Assembly (NCBI RefSeq): GCF_900148515.1
Contig: NZ_FRXN01000003.1
Coordinates: 290,757 to 354,756 of the forward strand
Source of the DNA: Algoriphagus zhangzhouensis
GTDB lineage: Bacteria; Bacteroidota; Bacteroidia; Cytophagales; Cyclobacteriaceae
Direction: 5' to 3'
DNA length: 64,000 nucleotides
The first letter of the stretch is position 1; each line of letters starts with the position of its first letter. The translations under genes and the position numbers were made by a program. The notes below the pieces were generated by a model that worked only from the letters and a program-made list of their open reading frames with translations, was not told the DNA's origin and did no database searches. Positions 53,245 through 63,200 of this stretch are shown one piece after another.

Positions 53245-54342
53245 ATGAAAACCCTTTCAAAAATTATAGGCTTATTTATCCTTTGCGCAGCACTATATTC
53301 CTGCGGAGGTGATGGAGCTGGAATAGACAGCACAAAACCTCGAGCAAGAGGCTCAATCGGCGAGATTATTTTAGTTATTGATTCAGCCAAATACGCTGGA
53401 CCTGTGGGTGAAGAGCTAAAAAATATATTTGAAGCTGATCTTCCTGGAATGTTGAGGTCAGAATCAATTTTCAATGTTCACCAAGTAGACCCAAGAGCAA
53501 TGACACGGATGCTTAGGATGTCTACCAATTTGATTTACGTCACTACATTTGATGACAGAAGCTCAGCTTCTCAAGTGATAAATCAGCAATTCTCAAAAGA
53601 GTCTAAGGAAAAAGCACTTAACGACCCGAGTATTTATTCTCTAAGAGTTGAAGATGAATATGCTATAGGTCAGGAAGTATTGTATCTATTTGGTAATACT
53701 GATGATCAGTTGATAAAAAATTTAAAAGCTAATGCTGATAAACTTCAAAACTTATTTGAGGTAAGAGAAAGAGGTAGATTGGAAAAAATCCTGTTAGCCA
53801 GAAAGAATTCTGCAGCTAATGCCGAGGCAGAAAAAGACTTAGGAATTCAGATCAATGTCCCTGCTTCTTATCAAGTTGCGAAGTCAGAACCGGGCTTTTT
53901 ATGGGTTAGACAGCCTACCCCAAATGGAAATCGAGCAGATATCAGCCTCTTTTTTCACGAGGAAGATTACACCTCTGAAGAGCAAACTTTTCCAGAGAAC
54001 ATCCTGAAACTCAGAGACTCAATCACTCACGAACATATATTCGGGGACCCAGAAGATCTCAATTCCTTTGTAGTAACTGAAAAACAAATCGTTCCCTCTT
54101 TCCGAAACATGGTGATAAATGGTAATTTTACCACTGAAATCAGGGCTACCTGGAAGACCAACAACATCAGCATGGGAGGATCCTACCTTGGATACCTCAT
54201 GGTGGATGAGAAAAAAGGGAAATTGTATTACCTCGAAGGGTTTGTGTATTATCCGAATGAAATTCATCGGGATGCCTTAAGAGAAATCCAAACCATTTTG
54301 CTCAATACGGATGTAAGTTGGACTCCGGATCAAGGGTCCTAA
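53245..54342 (+). CDS. DUF4837 family lipoprotein
   Basis: 365 residues. The lipobox L-Y-S-C gives Cys20 after MKTLSKIIGLFILCAA. Conserved features of the family include RGSIGEIILVIDSAKYAG near the start, LIYVTTFDD near 92, and GNFTTEIRATWKTNNISMGG near the end. DUF4837 is found mainly in Bacteroidota, with no known function; its envelope location and its place between the transglycosylase and maeB-ruvA-sprA are the only clues. The ATG at 53245 was chosen because it begins the signal peptide; the frame extends 33 bp further upstream. Confidence 0.87.
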   Translation: MKTLSKIIGLFILCAALYSCGGDGAGIDSTKPRARGSIGEIILVIDSAKYAGPVGEELKNIFEADLPGMLRSESIFNVHQVDPRAMTRMLRMSTNLIYVTTFDDRSSASQVINQQFSKESKEKALNDPSIYSLRVEDEYAIGQEVLYLFGNTDDQLIKNLKANADKLQNLFEVRERGRLEKILLARKNSAANAEAEKDLGIQINVPASYQVAKSEPGFLWVRQPTPNGNRADISLFFHEEDYTSEEQTFPENILKLRDSITHEHIFGDPEDLNSFVVTEKQIVPSFRNMVINGNFTTEIRATWKTNNISMGGSYLGYLMVDEKKGKLYYLEGFVYYPNEIHRDALREIQTILLNTDVSWTPDQGS

Positions 54343-54362
54343 AACCCAAATAATGAGCTTTT

Positions 54363-56633
54363 ATGGCAATCAAAATTCGCAAGGAGGACGCACTTAACTA
54401 TCATACGCAAGGTTCTCCAGGGAAAATTGAGGTTATTCCCACCAAACCACTATCCAGCCAATTGGACTTGGCTTTGGCGTATTCTCCAGGCGTAGCAGAA
54501 CCATGTAAGGAGATTCATCAGGATGTAGAGAACGTCTACAAATACACTGCAAAAGGAAATCTTGTAGCGGTTATCTCCAACGGAACAGCAGTTCTTGGTC
54601 TTGGAGACATCGGTCCTGAGGCAGGAAAACCTGTCATGGAAGGTAAAGGCGTTCTTTTCAAGAAATTTGCTGGTATTGATGTTTTCGACATCGAAATCAA
54701 CGAAAAAGATCCTAAAAAACTTATTGAAATCATTCGATCTCTTGAGCCAACTTTTGGCGGAGTGAACTTGGAGGATATCAAGGCTCCTGAATGCTTTGAA
54801 ATCGAGCAAACACTTAAAAAAGAGATGAATATCCCTGTCATGCATGATGATCAGCATGGTACGGCGATTATCTCTGGTGCAGCTTTATTGAATGCACTTG
54901 AAATCGTAGAAAAAGATATCTCTCAAATCAAGTTGGTAGTTAACGGTGCTGGCGCTTCAGCGGTTTCATGTACCAGATTCTACATGTCTCTTGGAGTAAA
55001 GCGTGAAAACCTAGTCATGTGTGACAAGGAAGGTGTAATCCGTCAAGACAGACCAGAATTGGATGAGATCAAGCAAGAGTTTGCTACAGATAGAGACATC
55101 CACACCTTAAGTGATGCCTTGACTGGAGCAGATGTATTCTTGGGACTTTCCGCTGGAAATGTGGTATCTCAAGATCAAGTAAAACTCATGGGGCCTGACC
55201 CTATTGTATTTGCTTTGGCGAATCCAGATCCGGAAATTCCTTATGAACTGGCTGTTTCTGCTAGAGAGGATTTGATTATGGCGACTGGTAGATCTGATCA
55301 TCCTAATCAAGTGAACAATGTTTTGGGATTCCCTTACATTTTCCGCGGTGCATTGGATGTCAGAGCAACAGCAATCAATGAAGAAATGAAACTGGCGGCA
55401 GCAAAGGCTATTGCTAAGCTTGCTAAAGAGCCAGTTCCAGATATCGTAAATAAAGCATATGGAGAAAGTAAATTAGGCTTTGGTAGACTTTACCTTATTC
55501 CTAAGCCACTTGATCCAAGATTGATCACGACAATCGCTCCGGCAGTGGCAAAAGCGGCTATTGAAACTGGAGTAGCGAAAAACCCGATCACTGACTGGGA
55601 AGCTTATGAATTAGAGCTTCAAGAAAGAATTGGTATTGACCAAAGACTCATGTCTGTGGTAATCGCTAGAGCGAAGAAAGAGCCTAAGAGAGTTGTATTT
55701 GCAGAAGCAGATAACCGTAAAATTCTAAAGGCTGCGCAAACTGTTAAAGATGAAAAAATTGCTATTCCTATCCTATTGGGTAACAAGGAACGCATCTTAA
55801 CCTTGATCGAGGAAAACTCACTAGATCTTCAGGGGGTAACGATCATCGATCCAATGGAAGAAGGTAAAACCCTTTCTCAGTTCGCTGACATTCTTTATAA
55901 GAAGAGAATGCGAAAAGGAATGACTCATGGTGATGCTGCCAGATTGGTAACTCAAAGAAACTACTTTGGTGCTATGATGGTAGAAACAGGAATGGCTGAT
56001 GCATTTATTTCTGGTTTGACTAGAGATTACCCTAAAACTATTCTTCCTTCCTTACATTCTATAGGAGTGAAAGACGGTACCAAGCGTGTAGCGGGGATGT
56101 ATATCATGAATACCGACAAAGGACCTTATTTCTTTGCGGATGCTACTGTAAACTTGAACCCAACTGCTGAAGAATTGGTAGAAATCATCGGGCTAACAGC
56201 CGAAGCAGTAAGATTCTTCAATATGGAGCCGAGGATTGCCATGCTTTCTTACTCCAATTTTGGATCAGCAAAAGGTGAAATCGCTGAGAAAATGGCAAAA
56301 GCAACAGCTTTGGCCAAAGCTAAATATCCAGAACTAATCATAGAGGGAGAAATGCAGGCAAATGTCGCATTGAATGATGAGATCCAAAAAGAGGTTTACC
56401 CGTTCTCCAATTTGATTGGCAAGAGAGTAAACACCTTGATCTTCCCAGATCTAAGCTCTGGTAACATTGCTTACAAATTGATGGCGGAATTAGGAAATGC
56501 AGAAGCTATTGGACCAATCTTGTTGGGTATGGACAAGCCAGTTCACATTCTTCAATTGGGTAGTTCAATCCGTGAAATCGTAAATATGGTAGCTATCGCT
56601 GTGGTTGATGCCCAAACACTTGGCCAATCATGA
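54363..56633 (+). CDS. maeB: NADP-dependent malic enzyme with C-terminal phosphotransacetylase-like domain
   Basis: 756 residues, MaeB architecture. The malic-enzyme half (1 to about 420) has LALAYSPGVAEPCKEI (catalytic Tyr), VMHDDQHGTAIISGAALLNAL, and the NAD(P)-binding VVNGAGASAVSC. The C-terminal half (about 430-756) is phosphotransacetylase-like with AEADNRKILKAAQ, MAKATALAKAKYPELIIEGEMQANVAL and NTLIFPDLSSGNIAYKLM; it is regulatory in studied enzymes. Converts malate to pyruvate and CO2 with NADPH. Its stop overlaps the ruvA start by 4 bp. Confidence 0.95.
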   Translation: MAIKIRKEDALNYHTQGSPGKIEVIPTKPLSSQLDLALAYSPGVAEPCKEIHQDVENVYKYTAKGNLVAVISNGTAVLGLGDIGPEAGKPVMEGKGVLFKKFAGIDVFDIEINEKDPKKLIEIIRSLEPTFGGVNLEDIKAPECFEIEQTLKKEMNIPVMHDDQHGTAIISGAALLNALEIVEKDISQIKLVVNGAGASAVSCTRFYMSLGVKRENLVMCDKEGVIRQDRPELDEIKQEFATDRDIHTLSDALTGADVFLGLSAGNVVSQDQVKLMGPDPIVFALANPDPEIPYELAVSAREDLIMATGRSDHPNQVNNVLGFPYIFRGALDVRATAINEEMKLAAAKAIAKLAKEPVPDIVNKAYGESKLGFGRLYLIPKPLDPRLITTIAPAVAKAAIETGVAKNPITDWEAYELELQERIGIDQRLMSVVIARAKKEPKRVVFAEADNRKILKAAQTVKDEKIAIPILLGNKERILTLIEENSLDLQGVTIIDPMEEGKTLSQFADILYKKRMRKGMTHGDAARLVTQRNYFGAMMVETGMADAFISGLTRDYPKTILPSLHSIGVKDGTKRVAGMYIMNTDKGPYFFADATVNLNPTAEELVEIIGLTAEAVRFFNMEPRIAMLSYSNFGSAKGEIAEKMAKATALAKAKYPELIIEGEMQANVALNDEIQKEVYPFSNLIGKRVNTLIFPDLSSGNIAYKLMAELGNAEAIGPILLGMDKPVHILQLGSSIREIVNMVAIAVVDAQTLGQS

Positions 56634-57226
56634 TAGCATATTTGCAGGGAAGACTGGCGTTTAAAGACCCAACCTATGTCATCATTGACGTGGGAGGAGT
56701 TGGATATCAGGTGAAAATCTCCCTTCAAACATACAGTAAAATTAAGGATGAGGAGCAAATCAAGCTCCTCACCTTTTTACATATCAAAGAAGACGCCCAT
56801 ACACTTTATGGCTTCAAAGAAGAAGATGAAAAGCGTCTATTTTTATTGTTGATTTCTATCAATGGAGTAGGCCCCAATACGGGATTGATGATACTTTCTT
56901 CCCTCTCCTCCGAAGAAATCGAACAAGCTATTTTAGCTGGCGATGTGGCTACAATTCAACATGTCAAAGGCATTGGTGCAAAGACCGCCCAGCGGATTAT
57001 TTTAGAACTGAAAGACAAAGTAGCAAAAGGATCTACTGAAACTGCTCCAACCCAAATGGGTTTCCTAAAATCAAGCAATAAAATACGCGAGGAAGCGTTA
57101 CAAGCCTTGATTACCTTAGGATTTCCAAAGGCGGCGGCAGAGAAAAATATAACTCAGGTCCTCAAAAAAACCACTGGAGAAATTTCCTTAGAAGATTTAA
57201 TTAAAGCATCTTTAAAGACAACATAA
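56630..57226 (+). CDS. ruvA: Holliday junction DNA helicase subunit RuvA
   Basis: 198 residues. N-terminal OB-fold (about 1-63), the helix-hairpin-helix pair (NGVGPNTGLMILSS and VKGIGAKTAQRIILELKDK at about 80-135) and the C-terminal three-helix domain (150-198) that contacts RuvB. RuvA binds four-way junctions and loads the RuvB motor during recombination repair. RuvB and RuvC are not in the window. Its start overlaps maeB by 4 bp, and sprA begins 12 bp downstream. Confidence 0.95.
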   Translation: MIAYLQGRLAFKDPTYVIIDVGGVGYQVKISLQTYSKIKDEEQIKLLTFLHIKEDAHTLYGFKEEDEKRLFLLLISINGVGPNTGLMILSSLSSEEIEQAILAGDVATIQHVKGIGAKTAQRIILELKDKVAKGSTETAPTQMGFLKSSNKIREEALQALITLGFPKAAAEKNITQVLKKTTGEISLEDLIKASLKTT

Positions 57227-57238
57227 TTTGAATTTGGA

Positions 57239-60200
57239 TTGAACTTTAGGACGATACTGACTTTTTGCAGGGGAAGGTCTTGGGGCAGGTTGCCTTTTTG
57301 CTTCATCCTGTTTGGATTGTTTCTGAGCTTCTCATCCACTCAGGCCCAACAAACAGCCACCGATACCACAAGCCAATCCCGCATCGACTCTCTGAATCAG
57401 AGACGAATGTCTCCTTCTTTTTTGCTATGGCAAAATATGAGGACCAATCCTCTATTTCCTAATCGCAACCCATTTTTATATCAACGCTCCCCATTTATCC
57501 CCAACTCTTTACTCCGCCAAAATGTCGAAGTAAAAATTGATTCTACGCTTCGCTACAACATTGTGGATGAGTTAGACAGCGCAAGATATGGAAACGAGCA
57601 GGAATATGATTTTGATGAATTTTCGAAAATTCAAGAATATAAAGTTCGTCAGGATTATTGGAGAAGCAGGGCCAGAGGCGGAGATGGTGAAAGTGCCGTA
57701 GAAGGAAGAGGCTTAATTCCTCCTATGACAGTCAGTCCAAGTTTTGACAGGATATTTGGAGGAAGCGATATCAATATTACACCTACTGGATATGTGAATC
57801 TGGACTTTGGGGCCATTTTTAGAAGGATCGATAACCCTACCCTTCCGATCCGTCAACAAAGAAACGGAGGCTTCAATTTTGATCAGCAAATCCAAATGGC
57901 TGTCAATGGTTCCTTGGGTGAGAAAATGAAGATTGCCGCTAACTTCGACTCCAACAACTCCTTTGATTTCCAGAATCAGATGAAACTGGAGTATGATGGT
58001 TTTGAGGAAGACATCATTCAATCCATTGAAATCGGAAATGTTTCCATGCCGGTTCAGAATCGTTTAATTCAAGGAGCCCAAAACCTATTCGGTGTAAAAA
58101 CTCAACTACAGTTCGGAAAATTAACCGCAACCGCCGTCGCTTCTACCCAAAGAGGTCGTAGAGACAATTTGGTGATTGATGCCAATGGCCAGGGCCGATC
58201 CTTTGATATTCAGGCTTCCAAATACGACGAGAACAGACACTTTTTCCTCTCCCATTTCTTCAGAGATAATTATGAAAGATGGCTCAGAGGACTCCCCCAA
58301 GTCCTTTCTGGTGTGAATGTGACTCGTATCGAAGTCTACATTATGAACCGGGCTGCAAATACTGAAACTCTCAGAAATTTTGCAGCATTTATGGATATGG
58401 GTGAAGGAAGAGTTATGCTCAATCCTACAAATCCAAATATTGGACCGGGAGACCCCAGTTCACCGGCTCAAAACAGTGCCAATAGCCTTTTTGCAAACAT
58501 TACAGGAAATCCTTCTTTTAGACCATTTGACACTGGATCCAGAGCAATGGAAAGCTCTCTTGGCTTGAAAAAAGGAGTAGATTTTGAGCAAATCAATGGA
58601 GCTAGAAAACTGGAATCTACTGAATTCTTTTTCAATCCACAGTTGGGTTACTTATCCCTTTTCAGAAGACTTCAAAACGATGAGGTACTGGCCGTTTCAT
58701 ACGAATACACCTACAATGGACAGGTTTACAAAGTCGGTGAACTGACAGAAGACTATCAAAACCGTCAGGAGGATGAGTTAATCTTCATGAAACTTCTTCG
58801 ACCTGCCAGAATCAATCCACGGGTTCCTACTTGGGACTTGATGATGAAAAACGTCTATAGCTTGAATGCCAGCCAGATTCTTAGAGATGGTTTCCAGCTT
58901 CAGGTGATTTACAGAGATGACCGTACAGGTCTGGATAATCCTTCCTTATTAGAGGGTCAAAATGTTAAAGATATTCCTCTCATCAGACTTACCGGTTTGG
59001 ACAATTTGAATCCTCAAAATGACCCTGCCCCTGATGGAAACTTTGATTTTGTTGAAGGACTTACCATGATTTCTAATCGGGGTCTTTTGATATTTCCGGT
59101 TCTGGAACCTTTTGGATCTAATCTGGACAGCAAATTCCTGGATTCTGAGAAAGTATTGAAGGAAAAGTATGTCTACGATACATTGTATAATACCACTCAG
59201 GCCGATGCAGAGCTAGTTACTCGATTGAACAAGTATTTTATCAAAGGTCGTCTGACAGCAGGTTCTGCAAGTGAAATTCAACTTCCTGGCTTAAATATTT
59301 CCCCAGGATCAGTGATTGTAATGGCTGGAAATATTCCATTGACCGAAGGCGTTGATTTCACTATTGATTACAATGTAGGCCGATTGGTAATTATCAATGA
59401 TGCCATTCTTCAGTCTGGAAAACAACTCAACATCAGTTTTGAAAAAGCAGATTTGGTTTCCTTCCAAACTCGAAGTCTACTGGGGACAAGACTGGATTAT
59501 CTTTTCAGTGATAAATTCAATTTGGGAGGTACTTTCCTTTACTTAAATGAAAGACCCAATGTCACTCGAATTGCCACAGGGAGCGAAACTTTGAGAAATA
59601 GTCTTTGGGGATTGGATGCAAATTATTCTGATGAATCTAGAATGCTAACCAAACTGGCTGATGCCTTGCCATTCACCGATACCAAAGAAACCTCAATGGT
59701 TCAGGCAAGTGCTGAATTTGCCCATTTGATCCCTGGAACTTCCAATACCGTGGATGGTGAACCTGCATCCTACATTGACGATTTTGAAGCCGCTATCACC
59801 CCATTCAATTTAGGCGCAGCAGCAAACCAAAACTGGAAACTTGCATCGACTCCTCAAACCCCTGACAATCGATTTGACTTGAGCTTGCAAACAGAAGATA
59901 ATCTGGGAGCAGCTTACAGGAGAGCAAGAGTTGCTTGGTATAATATTGACAATATTTTCTACAGAGAAAGTGGACCGGGTGTTCCGACTAATATCACTCG
60001 AGAGGACAGACAAAACCATTACGTCAGAAGAGTTGTCCCTCAAGAAATTTTTCCTCAGCAAGACCGAGATGTGATCATCACGCCTCAGCCTTTGTTTGAA
60101 ATGGCCTACTTCCCAAGTGAAAGAGGGATGTATAATTACAATCCAAACTTGACTCAAGATGGTTTGCTGCCTGATCCTAAGAAAAATTTTGGAGGTGTAA

Positions 60201-63200
60201 CTAGGGCAATCACTACTGAAGTGGATTTTGATAGAACCAATATTGAATATGTGGAATTCTGGTTATTGGACCCTTTCATTGAGGGAGAAAATGGTCGAGT
60301 TTTGGACGGGATCTATAATCAAAACAATACCACTGGTGGTAAATTGTTCTTGAACTTGGGGGATATTTCGGAAGATGTCATGAAGGATGGAAGTCATGCC
60401 TTCGAAAACGGATTGCCCGAAGATGGTGATCCTGCTGAAACCCGAACCAATGAATGGGGTCGAATAACGAGAGAACAGTTCTTATTACCTGCTTTTGATA
60501 ACTCCGAATCATCCAGAGAAAACCAGGATGTCGGTTTGGATGGATTGAAAAATGAAGATGAAGCTGCATTTTTCCAAAACAGATTTTTAGATCGATTGAG
60601 TGTAAGCCAACAGGCATTGAGTCAAATTCGCCAAGATGTTTCAGGAGATTTATTTGAATATTATTTGAATGATGATTTTGATCAGCAAGACATCAAAATC
60701 TTGGAGCGATATAAAAAGTATAATGGCATGGAGGGTAATTCCCCTGTCACGTTGAATCAAAGTTCTCCTTATACTCCTTCTGGTACAAATAATCCTGACA
60801 ACGAAGACCTCAATACAGATAATACCATCAACGAGCTTGAGAACTATTATGAGTATGAGATTGATTTGAGACCAGGCAATCTTGAGGTTGGTCAAAATTA
60901 CATTGTAGATAAGGTTACAGCCACTCAGAATGGTGATCAAGTCAATTGGTATCTATTCAGAATCCCTGTTAGACAGCCTGATCGTACGGAGGGAGATATT
61001 ACCGGGTTTAAATCCATCCGATGGATGAGAACCTACCTAACTGACTTCGAACAACCGGTGGTGTTGAGAATGGCTAATTTTAGAATGGTTGGAAGTCAAT
61101 GGAGAGTGTTCCAAGAATCACTTTACGAAAGAGGTTTCTTCGAAATTCCTGAACCAGACAATTCAAATGTCACTGTAGACGTGGTCAGTATTGAGCAAAA
61201 TTCTCAAGGAAGTGATACAGAAAGTCCTTATGTCTTGCCTCCGGGGATCAATCGAGATAGAGACAATACCTCGACAGTTGAAAGAAGATTGAATGAACAA
61301 TCTTTGAGAATTTGTGTAGAAGATCTGGCTGCAAGAGATGCAAGAGCTGTTTTCAAGAATCTAACCAATTTGGATTTGGTACAATTCGAGCGAATCAAAA
61401 TGTTTTTCCATGCTGAAAGTGAAGATGCTTTGGATGGAGAAATGACTGCGTTCTTGAGATTAGGCACTGATTATACTGATAACTATTATGAGATTGAGGT
61501 TCCTTTGATCCTGACTCCAAAAGGAACAAGAGATCCTCGACAGATCTGGCCTCTAGAAAATGAAATTGATATCGCGATCCAGGACATTGTGGATGTCAAA
61601 ATTGAAAGAGATAACAATCATGTTCCTCAAAACCTTCCTTTTTCAAAGCAAATCGGACAATATACTGTAACCGTTGTAGGAAGACCTGAATTGAATCAAC
61701 TTCAAGGTAGTATGATTGGGGTAAGAAATCCTGGTGATGGAGTTGGAGGCAGTAGAAGTATCTGTATTTGGGCTAACGAACTTCGAGTAACTGGATTTAC
61801 CAAATCAAATGGTTGGGCAGCTAACGCCTATATAAATGCTAAAATTGCGGATTTGGCAGTTGTCTCTGCATCTGTTCGTCACAGTTCCATTGGGTTTGGA
61901 GGCTTGGAAACTCGACTTTCCCAGCGTTCTAGAAATGCAACAACCCAATATGACATCTCTACCAATGTCAATGTAGACAAACTCCTTCCTCAACAATTGG
62001 GTGTGAGTATTCCAATGTATTTCAGTGTCGAAAATTCATCCACAAGACCAGAATACGATCCGCTAAACCCAGATGTTCCATTTGAATTGGCTTTAGCAAA
62101 GTATGAAACAGAGGCCGAAAGAGAACAGTACAGACAAATCGCTCTTGACCAATTGAATCGAAGAAATATCAGTTTTAGCAATGTTAGAAAGCTAAAGCTG
62201 AACCCAGAATCTCCATCAAGATTCTATGATTTCAGTAATTTCTCATTCTCTTATTCAGTGGGAACTGTTACCCAAACAAACGCTCAAATACAGCAATATA
62301 ATTTTAAAACAAATAAAGGGAATATCACTTATTCATTCCAACCAAAAGCTTTGAGTATACAGCCATTCAAAGGTTCTGAATGGTTGAGTTCACCGCATTT
62401 GCAGTTGATAAAAGACTTTAATTTGAATTTATCTCCTACCCTATTAATGGCAAGGTTAGATGTAGATAGAAGGTTCTTGAGATCACAGTACAGAAATGAC
62501 CAATTGAGTACTTCTGGAGTAGATCCATTGTTCCAAAAGTCTTTCTTTATGAATAGATTCTACACCGTCAATTGGGATTTAACTCAGAATTTACGAGTGG
62601 ATTACTCAGGAACGATCATGGCGGTGGTCGATGAACCAGAAGGTGATTTGGATACAGAGGCAAAACAGGATTCTGTCAGATCCAACTTTTGGAGATTTGG
62701 TAGAAAAACAAATTACAATCATAGCGTCAACCTCAATTACACGATACCTTTTGCTAAAATCCCTGTTCTTGACTGGGTGAGAACAGACTATAAATACAAT
62801 ACAACATATACTTGGTTGACAGGTGCCATTGGTCAGAAAGATACTCTTGGTAATTCTATTCAAAACACCAGACAACAAGCCCTTACTGGAAAATTTGACC
62901 TAATCAGGTTATACAATAAAAACAAAAAGCTAGAAGCATTGAATGCTCCTAAAAGGCCTAGTATTCCAGGGAGGAATTCTGTATCTGCAGAAGATACTAT
63001 AGGAACTCCTTTTAGTAATAAGCTTTTGAAATTCCTGATGATGGTTAAAGAAATCACTTTCAACTACAATGTTGCTGAAGGGACTTTCTTACCAGGATAT
63101 TTACCAAACACTGGACTTCTCGGGATGGATAGAGCCTTTTCAAATCCTGGATTAGCATTTCTATTTGGTAGCCAAGATCCTACAATCAGGAATGAAATGG

